The notes under the pieces: generated by a model | What the model saw: the letters and a program-made list of their open reading frames with translations, nothing else | What the model was told of the DNA's origin: nothing | The model's database searches: none | Source of the DNA: Lachnoclostridium sp. An14 | Lineage (GTDB): Bacteria; Bacillota; Clostridia; Lachnospirales; Lachnospiraceae | Direction: 5' to 3' | Assembly (NCBI RefSeq): GCF_002160755.1 | Contig: NZ_NFLE01000001.1 | Location: 186,001-250,000 of the forward strand | Length of the DNA: 64,000 bases | Part shown: positions 25,655-34,006 of the stretch, one piece after another | How positions within the stretch are numbered: the stretch's first letter is position 1 | Layout of the letters: each line of letters starts with the position of its first letter | Position numbers and translations under genes: made by a program

Positions 25655-27070
25655 TTACTGCGCCGTATTTTCCATCTGTTTCCATTCCTCCGGCGTATAC
25701 TTTGTCATGGTAAATCCCGTGTATCCATAGACCAAGCATAAAACCGATGCCACAATATTGAAAAACGCATATGGAATTATGGAAACTACGTTAATATCGA
25801 AGGTGGCCGCCACAAACACACCGGCCAGTCCCCAAGGGACAAACGGGCTCAGCAGACAACTTAAATTGTTGACAATTCTGGACGCGTTCTCCGGCCGGTA
25901 GCCCAGCTTTTTATAGAGCGGCGTCATCAAAGTGCTGTTTAAAATAATGGAAAAGTAGTTTGTGGATACCACCGCCAGGCAAAGCACGCATCCCACGGCA
26001 GATGCCGTAGTCAAGCCAAATCTTGTGCTGATCACCTTGCTGAAGGACTCCACAATTACATCCAGGATCTGAGTCCCTTTCAGAATTCCGCCCATGCCCA
26101 AAGAGGCGATGATCATGCTTAACAACTCCAGCATACTACTCACTCCGCCCCGGTTCAGAATCGGATCCAGATATTCATTTCCCGTCTGAATCACAAATCC
26201 CGTTGACATGAAGTTTCCGACTTCACTGATGCTGAATCCCTGATAAGCGACGGCAATCACCATTCCAACTACACTTCCCGCGAGAATTGCCGTCAGGGCG
26301 GACTGTTTCATAACCAGCAATGCAATCACCACAACCAGGGGAATTAAAGTAATTACGCCCAGATTCATCGTATTCTTCAGGTCTGTGGAAATCATATTCA
26401 GCGTCGTATGATCCATCACATTGTCTATAAAAACGAATCCGAAAACGCCATATAAAACCGCGGAAATTCCCACTGCCGGAAGAATTAACTTTAAATTGTG
26501 TTTTAAATGTTCCATCAAGGGAACATTACAGGATGACGCGGTCAAAAGTGGCGTATCCGATGCCGGGGAAAGGGCATCTCCCACGTGAGAACCAGCCACA
26601 ATAGCGCCGACCACCATAGCCGGATTGATACCTAATCCCATTCCCACGCCCAGCATGGCAATTCCAGCTGTGCTCATGGTTCCCCAGGAGGTTCCTGTGG
26701 GAATCGACAGCACCGCGCAAAACAGAAACGCCAGGCAGAGAAACATTTTCGGCGTTACCAGGTTTAATCCCCAATAAATCAGTGTGGGAACGGTTCCCGC
26801 GCACAGCCAGATCGCAACCATACATCCAATGGAGAGCAAAAGTGCGAACATACTGGCAGAGGACTTAATCATTTCATATATGGTTTCTTCCACATCCGCA
26901 ATGGAATATCCCAGTTTCACCGCGAACGGCGTCAAAAGAATCCAGGAAAAAAACAATGTAATAATAATTGGAATCTGAAACACCAGCAGCGCTAATACAA
27001 CAAACAACACAAGCGCTCCCATGGTAATCATAGCATAGCCAAATGACGGCCTGATTTTCGTTTTTTCCAT
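25655..27070 (-). CDS. NhaC family Na+/H+ antiporter-like permease
   Basis: The 471-residue protein has 11-12 hydrophobic spans and the NhaC signature: GTSWGTMSTAGIAMLGVGMG, then GSHVGDALSPASDTPLLTAS. Members exchange Na+ for H+ or for malate/lactate-type anions. It is the last gene of the MalY - MalY' - DUF1097 operon, so it could export or import the amino acid or product of those enzymes. AGGAGGG lies 8 nt before the ATG at 27070. Confidence 0.87.
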   Translation of the reverse strand: MEKTKIRPSFGYAMITMGALVLFVVLALLVFQIPIIITLFFSWILLTPFAVKLGYSIADVEETIYEMIKSSASMFALLLSIGCMVAIWLCAGTVPTLIYWGLNLVTPKMFLCLAFLFCAVLSIPTGTSWGTMSTAGIAMLGVGMGLGINPAMVVGAIVAGSHVGDALSPASDTPLLTASSCNVPLMEHLKHNLKLILPAVGISAVLYGVFGFVFIDNVMDHTTLNMISTDLKNTMNLGVITLIPLVVVIALLVMKQSALTAILAGSVVGMVIAVAYQGFSISEVGNFMSTGFVIQTGNEYLDPILNRGGVSSMLELLSMIIASLGMGGILKGTQILDVIVESFSKVISTRFGLTTASAVGCVLCLAVVSTNYFSIILNSTLMTPLYKKLGYRPENASRIVNNLSCLLSPFVPWGLAGVFVAATFDINVVSIIPYAFFNIVASVLCLVYGYTGFTMTKYTPEEWKQMENTAQ

Positions 27071-27110
27071 ACTAAGTTCCCTCCTATACATAATCGTTAA
27101 AGTATCGCTG

Positions 27111-27602
27111 TCACTTCTTTTTTACCGGCAAAAAATACTTATATATCTGTTTGGAAATCAGCGCTGCAGCTACTCCGATGAAAAGTGCCGTTAAAACATA
27201 AGGAATATGCCTGCATTTTTGCGAAAATACGCCTATCACCACCGCAAATTGCAGGGGAACTACAGCACCTTTTGTCTTTGGAAGAAAAAACAGGTTCGCT
27301 CCTTCTATGACAAAACTGACCACTCCAAAACTCACTGCCCTTGAGATTGCCGCCTGCAGGGGAAACTGCCAAAAGACCATTTCCAATCCCACATATCCCG
27401 CCACCCATATAAGGCCCACAGCCAGACTGCATACATAATGTCCAGCCTTCTTCCACTCCGCTCCCACAGCGTAAGTGACGGTAAACCCCAGAAACGTGCA
27501 GTATAAAAGCTCCGCCATCGGCGCCGGTACGATTTCATAAAACAGTTTTATAAGACCGAATAGTATCCCATTTAGTGCGCAGGCCCATATCTGATTCCTC
27601 AT
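27111..27602 (-). CDS. DUF1097-like membrane protein
   Basis: This hydrophobic protein of about 163 residues has four or five spans and FLGFTVTYAVGAEWKK and WVAGYVGLEMVFW segments, resembling DUF1097. Function unknown. The start is ambiguous: 27602 (MRNQIW) has GGGAGAGG 14 nt upstream, inside the preceding gene's last codons, while 27629 would overlap that gene. Its place between the aminotransferase copies and nhaC suggests a transport or membrane role for the same pathway. Confidence 0.65.
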   Translation of the reverse strand: MRNQIWACALNGILFGLIKLFYEIVPAPMAELLYCTFLGFTVTYAVGAEWKKAGHYVCSLAVGLIWVAGYVGLEMVFWQFPLQAAISRAVSFGVVSFVIEGANLFFLPKTKGAVVPLQFAVVIGVFSQKCRHIPYVLTALFIGVAAALISKQIYKYFLPVKKK

Positions 27603-27610
27603 AGATGCGT

Positions 27611-28809
27611 TTAAACCTCTCCCGCGCATAAATCACGATATACCTTTGCCATTCGCCACAGTCCCATTTCCAGTGTATCTCTGGGACAGGCCAAATTCAT
27701 GCGGATATACCCCTCTCCTCCGGTTCCAAGGGCAGCTCCGTCATTTACCAGAATGTGTCCCTCGTTCAAAAAGGCGTCTGCGATTTTTTCAGACGGCAAA
27801 TGAAGGTTTCTCATATCAATCCATCCAAAATATGTAGAATCCGCCTCCGCCACACTCGCTCCCGGCATTTGTTCTTTCACAAATTCTGTCAAATACTCAT
27901 GGTTTTTCTTTACATACACCATAAAATCCTTTAACCAGCCATCGCAGGAACCGCTACAGGTTTCCTCCGTAATCGCCAAACCAACAATATTGATGGCGTA
28001 ATCCAAGTCTGTCTTATGCAGTGACTTTTTATATTTTTCCTGCATCTGCGGATTTTCAATGATGGTAAATGACTGATTTACCCCTGTGGTATTATAGCAT
28101 TTGCTAGGCGAATAACAGGTAATTGAAATCTGACTCAACTCCTTGGATAGGGAGGCGATTGGGGTATATGAGACACCGGAATATACCATTCCGTAATAAA
28201 TGTCATCTGACAAAATATACACTCCGTGACTCAGGCAAATATCTCCCAGACGTTGTAGCTCCGCCGCGGTCCATGCCCGTCCCACCGGATTATGAGGATT
28301 GCAGATCCACAAGATTTTTGTTTTCTCCGTAATACACCTCTCCAACTGCTCATAATCCATCTCATACCGGCCATCCACAACTTTTAATGGGTTGCTGACC
28401 GGCACTCTCCCATTATCTTTTACAAGTTGGGTAAAGCGGGCGTGAACCGGCGTCTGGATAATCACCTCGTCTCTCCCGGTTCCGAAAAGGCGTCCATGGC
28501 TGTAATGCAGGCCATGTAAATCCCCACATGAGGCGTAACGGACTCTTTTCCATTGATTTTCCAGCTAGCAAGCCGTTCCAGCCACTGCTCTATGGTCTGA
28601 TAATAACTGTCCCGGATATGGGGATAGCCGAGATGACCGGCATCTGCAACTCCTCTGATTGCATCCAAAACAGGTTCCGGGCTGTGATAATCCATATCCG
28701 CTGTGCCAAACGACAGCAAATCCTGAAATCCCGTGCGCTCTATCTCGTATTCCCACTTTTTCCTGCTCAAATTGCCCGTGTCCATATGACTGTCAAACTG
28801 ATAACTCAT
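27611..28809 (-). pseudogene. Frameshifted MalY/PatB aminotransferase, second copy
   Basis: Two adjacent frames together make a full PLP-dependent cystathionine beta-lyase/aminotransferase. The 5' frame starts MSYQFDSHMDTG (28809, GAGGAGG upstream) and stops after AFSEPGETR. The 3' frame continues with VIIQTPVHARF and ends near GLWRMAKVYRDL. The break is in a GAGAGAC tract at about 28465, where the family normally reads PGDxV, consistent with a 2-nt GA expansion. The 3' frame could restart at an overlapping GTGA, but the active site would be split. A sequencing error or phase variation is possible. It is a diverged tandem copy of the next gene. Confidence 0.75.
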
Positions 28810-28822
28810 ACCGCGTTCCTCC

Positions 28823-29995
28823 TCACTTGGCGCAAAACATTTTTTCCATACGGTCCACCGCTTCCCGAAGCACCTGTTCCGTAACGCCAAAGTTCAACCG
28901 GATAAAGCCTCTCCCCTCCTCTCCGTGATCCAACCCGTTATTCAAGCTGATTCCCGCTTTTTCTAAAAAGACTTTTCCTAATTGTTCCGGTTCGATTCCC
29001 GTTTTTCTGCAGTCAATCCAATAAAGAAAACCGGCTTCCGGTTTCAACGGAATAAGGGGAAGCTGTTTTTCTTCAACCAGTTCTGCAAACAGATCGCGGT
29101 TCCTCTTTAAATAGGCATTTGCCTCCTCCAGCCACTCATCTCCCCCTCCCGCAGCAATCGCTGTGACGGCGGCGATGCTGAAGGAATTGACCGCATAGTG
29201 GAAATCGTAGGGAATGAGATAATCATCCCAGCGTTTTCTCAGCCCTTCATCCGCGATCAGCAGCATCGCATAAGGCAGGCTCATCATATTGAATCCTTTG
29301 CTGAAACTGAAAAGCTGAATGGAAATTTTTCTCGCTGTCTCTGATACATCCATAATCGGAATATGTTTATGTCCATCGTATGTAATTAAAAAATGTACCT
29401 CGTCGGACAAAATTATAACCTTGTACCGGTCGCAGATCTCCACCATCCTTTGCAATTCTTCCAGAGTAAACACCCGGCCGGTGGGATTCTGTGGGCTTAC
29501 TAAAATGAACATTGACGGACGGTATGTCCGTATTTTCTCCTCAAAATCCTCCAGATCCAGTTCATATCTGCCATTTTTCAAGATCATCGGGTTGGTTAAG
29601 AAATGGCATCCGGCCCCTTCGATGGCCGCCTTGATCGGAGTAAAATAAGGCGACTGCATAAGCACATAATCTCCCAGACGGCAGTATGCTCCCAGCGCCA
29701 GCCGGATGGAGCCAATCGTGCTCGGAAGTTCCCGAATCCATTCCCGTTTTACATCCATCTGATGTTTTCTCTTAAACCAGTCCATGACGGCTGCATAGTA
29801 GGAATCCGGTTTTTTCCGGTAATTAAACGTGTTTTCTTCACAGACCAGCTGGGTGGCCTCCTTTACGCAGGGCGGACAAGTGTAGTCCAGATCTGCCGTT
29901 CCCATCCCTAAAACATCCTCCCGTCCTTCCGGCTGCTCCCACCGATAAGAATGGTTATACCTGTGATCCAAAGTTTTGTCAAAATTGTATTTCAT
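28823..29995 (-). CDS. MalY/PatB family PLP aminotransferase (cystathionine beta-lyase type)
   Basis: The 390-residue protein opens with MGTADLDYTCPP and has the SPQNPTGRVFT and ILSDEVHF motifs and the PLP-lysine region IQLFSFSKGFNMM, all typical of MalY/PatB. The family cleaves C-S bonds of cystathionine or cysteine-type substrates or transaminates. GGAGAAAGGGT precedes the ATG. It heads an operon with a frameshifted paralogue, DUF1097 and NhaC, divergent from a LysR regulator. Confidence 0.88.
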   Translation of the reverse strand: MKYNFDKTLDHRYNHSYRWEQPEGREDVLGMGTADLDYTCPPCVKEATQLVCEENTFNYRKKPDSYYAAVMDWFKRKHQMDVKREWIRELPSTIGSIRLALGAYCRLGDYVLMQSPYFTPIKAAIEGAGCHFLTNPMILKNGRYELDLEDFEEKIRTYRPSMFILVSPQNPTGRVFTLEELQRMVEICDRYKVIILSDEVHFLITYDGHKHIPIMDVSETARKISIQLFSFSKGFNMMSLPYAMLLIADEGLRKRWDDYLIPYDFHYAVNSFSIAAVTAIAAGGGDEWLEEANAYLKRNRDLFAELVEEKQLPLIPLKPEAGFLYWIDCRKTGIEPEQLGKVFLEKAGISLNNGLDHGEEGRGFIRLNFGVTEQVLREAVDRMEKMFCAK

Positions 29996-30045
29996 ACCCT
30001 TTCTCCTCTCCATTTTTTTATTTATTTTGCATCACCGTTTCGATG

Positions 30046-30073
30046 ACTATAGTATATAGCATTCACATTTCAA
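30046..30073 (-). promoter_or_regulatory. Promoter of the MalY operon
   Basis: On the minus strand TTGAAA (30073-30068), a 16-bp spacer and TATAGT (30051-30046) precede the malY-like gene by about 50 nt. Confidence 0.55.
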
Positions 30074-30126
30074 ATAAAAATGCCGGTACTCTATATTAAA
30101 TATCAGTTTTAAACATATTTTTTTCA

Positions 30127-30155
30127 TTGAAAAGAGGGGAGCCATCTTTTATAAT
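30127..30155 (+). promoter_or_regulatory. Promoter of the lysR gene at 30253
   Basis: TTGAAA (30127-30132) and TATAAT (30150-30155) are separated by 17 bp. The leader of about 90 nt that follows contains a GGAAATCCGG..TGACCTTGG stretch resembling the structured region near 36715. Confidence 0.65.
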
Positions 30156-30252
30156 GAAACTACCAGGAATAAAACGTTGGAAATCCGGCGAAATGTCTGC
30201 CTGCGGAAGAATGTCTGACCTTGGAAACAGCCAGGAATAGGAGCGGAATCAA

Positions 30253-31167
30253 ATGACCCTGTTAGATATTGAGACATTTTTAGCTGTTGTAAAATACGGA
30301 AACCTTTCCGTTGCTGCCCAGAATCTTTTCATCTCTCAACCGGCTCTGACCCGGCGCCTGCAATACATGGAGCAGGAATTAGGCTATCCTCTCATCGTGC
30401 GTCAAAAAGGCCACCGTGCCGTTCAGCTCACGGAACAGGGCAGGGAATTCTACCGAATTGCGTGGAAATGGCAGCTGCTTTTGGAAGAAACAAACTCCAT
30501 TTCTTTTTCCGGACAACGGGAATTACTTTCCGTGGCGGCGGTAAACAGCGTAGGACGCTATTTACTGGCGCCTGTATTTCCTGAGTTTTTTTCTCACAAA
30601 TTCCGCCTGCGTCTCTACAACGCATTTTCAGAAGACGCCTATCAATATATGGAGCAGGGGCTTTATGACCTGGCATTTATCGAGCAGCAGGACTTTATTC
30701 ACAAAAATGCCCATGGGATTTTCACAAAACCGGCTTTTTCAGAATCCTTTGTGATTGCCTCCTATCAGGAATTGCCGGTGGAAGACGGGGGCGTTTTGGC
30801 CCGTTCTCTGAAACCGGAACAGGAAATCTATGTGCCGTGGAACAACGAATTCAAATTTTGGCATTCTGACCGTTTCAACAACCGCATATCCCCTGTGGTG
30901 TTTCTTGAAGATGTGTCTTTACTGGAATGTTTTCTTCTGGATGAACGATGGGTGGTCGTTCCCGCCGCCATGGGGAGGTACTTGGAAAGCAAGGGCGCTC
31001 ATGTATATTCCATTTCTGATGCCCCTCCAAACAGGATTATTTACTATTTGACGAAAGGGGATAAAAAAGAAACTCCCATCAAGCTGCTAATCTCTTTATT
31101 GGATCAATACCTGCGCGCAACGTTTCACAATGAGATAAAATCCTTATTGCGGGATGGGGAAACATAG
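30253..31167 (+). CDS. LysR family regulator of the MalY operon
   Basis: The 304-residue protein has the N-terminal LysR winged helix (VVKYGNLSVAAQNLFISQPALTRRLQYMEQELG) and a C-terminal effector-binding domain. It is divergent from the MalY-DUF1097-NhaC operon and so probably controls it, possibly in response to sulfur amino acids (inference from the enzyme family). AGGAGCGG precedes the ATG. Confidence 0.87.
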   Translation: MTLLDIETFLAVVKYGNLSVAAQNLFISQPALTRRLQYMEQELGYPLIVRQKGHRAVQLTEQGREFYRIAWKWQLLLEETNSISFSGQRELLSVAAVNSVGRYLLAPVFPEFFSHKFRLRLYNAFSEDAYQYMEQGLYDLAFIEQQDFIHKNAHGIFTKPAFSESFVIASYQELPVEDGGVLARSLKPEQEIYVPWNNEFKFWHSDRFNNRISPVVFLEDVSLLECFLLDERWVVVPAAMGRYLESKGAHVYSISDAPPNRIIYYLTKGDKKETPIKLLISLLDQYLRATFHNEIKSLLRDGET

Positions 31168-31190
31168 CTTTTATCCTGCGTTTATAAATC

Positions 31191-31240
31191 GAAAAAGGCA
31201 GAAGGTCCGGATGGAAACCATCCGTCTTCTGCCTTTTTCG
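31191..31240 (+). terminator. Terminator after lysR
   Basis: A stem with arms AAAAAGGCAGAAG and CTTCTGCCTTTTT, plus an inner CGGATGG / CCATCCG helix around an AAA loop, follows the lysR stop. The T-run completes a strong Rho-independent terminator. Confidence 0.85.
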
Positions 31241-31321
31241 GCAAGCAACCATAAACTCTGAAAAATCCGCCCGCCAAAACCCTTACCGTTTTTTATTTCC
31301 CCGGAAAGCCCCGGATGGCGG

Positions 31322-31494
31322 CGATATAGATGGGCGCGCTTGTGCGCACAGATATATCGGCATCAGACGGGCAAGACGGCATGAGAAAGGAGGGCGACAG
31401 CCCGGATTTCGAATACCGTCGGCAGATGGCGGGAACGCCGTAGGCGTGGAGCCATCTGGCTTTCATGATTGATGATGACCGCGTGAGCGGTCAT
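31322..31494. other. Non-coding block with three hairpins
   Basis: This 330-nt gap has no supported gene. It contains three inverted repeats: CGATATA / TATATCG with an inner GCGCGC..GTGCGC (31322-31359), CAGATGGC / GCCATCTG with an inner AACGCC..GGCGT (31423-31458), and ATGACCGC / GCGGTCAT (31475-31494). The last is nearly identical over about 29 nt to the glgP terminator at 61667, but lacks a T-run. Origin unknown; it could be a remnant of a mobile element. Confidence 0.55.
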
Positions 31495-31500
31495 ATCCGT

Positions 31501-32022
31501 TTACTCTCCCACAATGTCAATCTGACAGGCTTTCATGGCCTCCAGGGCATTTCTGTGGCTCTCCGGCGTCACGCCGGCGCAGCAGGAGGCGTCCACGGTG
31601 ATGGGGGTGCCGGGGAATACGGTGCGCAGGATCATGGCGTTGGCGATGACGCAGATGTCGGTGCACAGGCCCACAAATTCCACGCTCTCATACTCTCCCT
31701 TCTCCAGATCCCTGGCCATGGCCACACAGCCGAAGGTGGATTTCTCATACCGTTTCCCCGCATAGCCCTCCAAAGACGGATGCAGTTTCCAGCCGTCCGT
31801 GTCCTTCACGCAGTGGGGCACCGGCAGCCGTTTTCCCTCCAGGGTCTCCAGATAATTGGCGAAATGGGTGTCCAGGGTGAACACCACCTCTCCCTCCCGG
31901 TCGGTCTCATACTGGCGGATCTTCTCCTCCACCCGCCCCACAATGGCCTGAGCCTCCTTGGTGCCCAGACTTCCGTCAATAAAATCGTTCTGCATATCCA
32001 CTACTACTAATAACCGTTTCAC
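31501..32022 (-). CDS. Isochorismatase-family cysteine hydrolase (nicotinamidase-like)
   Basis: The 173-residue protein has the family's catalytic Asp in VVVDMQNDF (D9) and the nucleophile Cys in GLCTDICVIANAM (C124). It also has the DTHFANY and HCVKDTDGW segments seen in nicotinamidase PncA. It likely hydrolyses nicotinamide to nicotinate or a related amide. The start is a GTG at 32022 with AAAGGAG upstream. It stands alone, divergent from the tryptophan T-box transcript. Confidence 0.8.
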   Translation of the reverse strand: MKRLLVVVDMQNDFIDGSLGTKEAQAIVGRVEEKIRQYETDREGEVVFTLDTHFANYLETLEGKRLPVPHCVKDTDGWKLHPSLEGYAGKRYEKSTFGCVAMARDLEKGEYESVEFVGLCTDICVIANAMILRTVFPGTPITVDASCCAGVTPESHRNALEAMKACQIDIVGE

Positions 32023-32268
32023 AGATCATTCTCCTTTGTATTCCTATGTTTACCATATTTTTCGTTCTTTATTCTAGCACAGGAGGGCGGCCGGTTCAAG
32101 ACGGGCAGCCGGTTCCCGCGAAAATCTGCGAAAATCCACGCGAACATACCAGCCCCAGCCGGCCGTTCCACCCGGAAAAACCGTTCCCAGGCTCCGGAAA
32201 AAGCCGGAAAAAAGCCTGGAAAAACGGCAGACTGGAGGCCAGCCTGCCATCCGGCGGGAAAAAAGGGA

Positions 32269-32297
32269 TTGACAAACGGCCCATTTCGTATTAGGAT
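32269..32297 (+). promoter_or_regulatory. Promoter of the trp T-box transcript
   Basis: A consensus TTGACA (32269-32274) and TAGGAT (32292-32297) are separated by 17 bp, a few nucleotides upstream of the leader's first conserved T-box sequence. Confidence 0.8.
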
Positions 32298-32303
32298 AAG
32301 AAA

Positions 32304-32590
32304 AACATAAAGAGAAACCGTTGAGAAAGAGGAGTAAGCCTTTTCACAAGATCTCAGAGAGCTGTGCGTTGGTGGGAGCACGGTATGGCGTGGCTGGCTG
32401 AATGGACTTTCGAGGGCGGTCCTGAACCGGGCAGACCGACAGTATGGACCGACGGAAACCGCGACCGTTATCAAGGCGGCATATATGTTAGTATATGAAA
32501 GAAGTGGACTTTTCAGTCAAGTTTGAGTGGCACCGCGGATTGGTTAATTCGTCTCAGGCATAAGTAATTATGCCTGGGACTTTTTGTTTT
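32304..32590 (+). promoter_or_regulatory. T-box riboswitch, tryptophan specifier, controlling trpXYZ
   Basis: The leader has the AGAGAG motif and GGTGGGAGCAC apical region of Stem I, then GAATGGACTTTCGAG, where TGG (32403-32405) occupies the specifier position. The T-box sequence itself is GAGTGGCACCGCGG (32525-32538). It ends in a terminator hairpin GTCTCAGGCATAA / TTATGCCTGGGAC with T5 (32551-32585). A UGG specifier means uncharged tRNA-Trp would release termination, which agrees with the downstream TrpXYZ-like transporter. Confidence 0.9.
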
Positions 32591-32662
32591 TCGCAGAAAA
32601 ACGAGCGGATTATGAATGTTTCCCAGGATTGCGGGAGTGCGCAGCACGAAGCAATCCGTATC
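32589..32662 (+). repeat. GAGCGGATTATGAATG repeat, copy 1
   Basis: About 75 nt, including GAGCGGATTATGAATGTTTC, then CCAGGATTGCGGGAG and a GGATTGC / GCAATCC hairpin. It matches 36796-36872 closely. It follows the T-box terminator directly. Confidence 0.7.
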
Positions 32663-32731
32663 CCCGCGCAAAAACCTCCGCCCCAGCCCCTCTCCCCCAC
32701 TTCCTTCCGTCTAACAAAACTTTTGTAAAAA

Positions 32732-32856
32732 AGTGTGCGCTTGGCGCACACTCGCGCCGGAGCGCGGCTGCGCCAGCAGCCATATTCCTTTGCGCGGAGT
32801 GCGCCTCCTTGCGGAGCATTCTTATTTAACAGGAAACGCAGTTTCCTGTTAAATAA
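32732..32856 (+). repeat. Dispersed palindromic repeat, copy E (type 2, full length)
   Basis: This is the most complete type-2 unit: GTGTGCGCTTGGCGCACAC hairpin, CGCGCCGGAGCGCG, GGCTGCGCCAGCAGCC, a TTCCTTTGCGCGGAGTGCGC stretch, CCTCCTTGCGGAGCATTC and the perfect end hairpin TTTAACAGGAAAC / GTTTCCTGTTAAA. It ends about 28 nt before the trpX start, so it lies within the trpXYZ transcript. Confidence 0.85.
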
Positions 32857-32884
32857 AAAATTTTATCAAACGGAGGAAACCACT

Positions 32885-33985
32885 ATGATGAAGAAAACAA
32901 TCGCAGCCCTTATGATCACCGCCATGACCGCAACTGCCATGACCGCCTGCGGAGGAAACTCCGGCCAGACATCCACCAGCGCCGCCCCGGAAACCACGGC
33001 CGCAGAGACAGACGCCGCAGCCGGCGATACCCAGGCGGCATCTGACAGCGGAGCAACCGCCCTGGCGGACGGGGAATACACCATCGGCATCGGCCAGTTT
33101 GCCGTCCACGGCTCCTTAGACAACTGCCGGGAGGGCTTTTTGCAGGGGCTGGCGGAGGCCGGCATCGTGGAGGGGGAAAACCTGACTGTTCTCTATGAAA
33201 ACGCCAACACAGACGGCGGCATGGGCACCCAGATCATCAGCAATTTCATGTCCAAGGACGTGGATCTGATCTGTGCCATCGCCACCCCCATGGCTCAGAC
33301 AGCATACGGCGCCACCAAGCGGGCGGACGTTCCCGTCATCTACACCGCCGTTACCGACCCGGTTCTGGCAATGCTGGCCACGGAAGACCGGATGCCGGTG
33401 GGAAATATCACCGGCACCAGCGACAAGCTCCCGGTGGAGGAACAGCTGCAGATGATCCGGGAAATCCTTCCTGACGCCAAGACCATCGGCATCCTGTACA
33501 GCACCAGCGAGGTCAACTCCCAGGCTACCTTAGAGGAGTACAAGGCCGCAGCCCCGGAATTTGGCTTTGAGATCGTGGAAACCGGCGTCTCCGGAGCCGC
33601 CGACATCCCTCTGGCCACCGACAACCTTTTAGAGAAGGTGGACTGCTTAAACAACCTGACGGACAACACCGTAGTCAGCTCCCTGCCCATGATCTTAGAT
33701 AAAGCCAACAAAAAAGGCATCCCCGTATTCGGCAGCGAGGTGGAGCAGGTGAAGATCGGCTGCCTGGCCTCCATGGGACTGGACTACATCGAGCTTGGCA
33801 AGCAGACCGGCCACATGGCGGCCCAGGTGCTCACCGGCCAGGCCCAGGCGTCAGAGCTGCCCTTTGAGATCATTGAGCAGGCGTCCTTCTACGGCAACAC
33901 CGCAGTGGCGGAAAACCTGGGAATTACCCTTCCGGAAGAACTCACCTCCTCCGCGGCGGAGATGTTTGATTCCATCACCAACTAA
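32885..33985 (+). CDS. trpX: ABC transporter substrate-binding lipoprotein, TrpX-like
   Basis: The 366-residue protein has a lipoprotein signal peptide (MMKKTIAALM.. ending MTAC, Cys22), a Ser/Thr/Ala-rich linker, and an ABC_sub_bind domain (TIGIGQFAVHGSLDNCREGF to the C-terminus). Family members capture tryptophan or other aromatic amino acids outside the membrane. The T-box UGG specifier supports tryptophan. GGAGG lies 8 nt before the ATG at 32885; upstream codons come from repeat copy E and are not coding. Confidence 0.88.
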   Translation: MMKKTIAALMITAMTATAMTACGGNSGQTSTSAAPETTAAETDAAAGDTQAASDSGATALADGEYTIGIGQFAVHGSLDNCREGFLQGLAEAGIVEGENLTVLYENANTDGGMGTQIISNFMSKDVDLICAIATPMAQTAYGATKRADVPVIYTAVTDPVLAMLATEDRMPVGNITGTSDKLPVEEQLQMIREILPDAKTIGILYSTSEVNSQATLEEYKAAAPEFGFEIVETGVSGAADIPLATDNLLEKVDCLNNLTDNTVVSSLPMILDKANKKGIPVFGSEVEQVKIGCLASMGLDYIELGKQTGHMAAQVLTGQAQASELPFEIIEQASFYGNTAVAENLGITLPEELTSSAAEMFDSITN

Positions 33986-34006
33986 TACATTACGGAGGTC
34001 AGTCCT

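Noticed and set aside
27611-28890. Two separate aminotransferase genes
   Set aside because: The two frames cover complementary halves of one PLP fold and join exactly at a conserved motif, so a frameshift in one gene is the simpler reading.
32019-32474. Open minus-strand frame of about 150 codons over the T-box leader
   Set aside because: It overlaps the clear promoter and T-box on the plus strand and the start of the isochorismatase gene, has no ribosome site and shows no protein family features.
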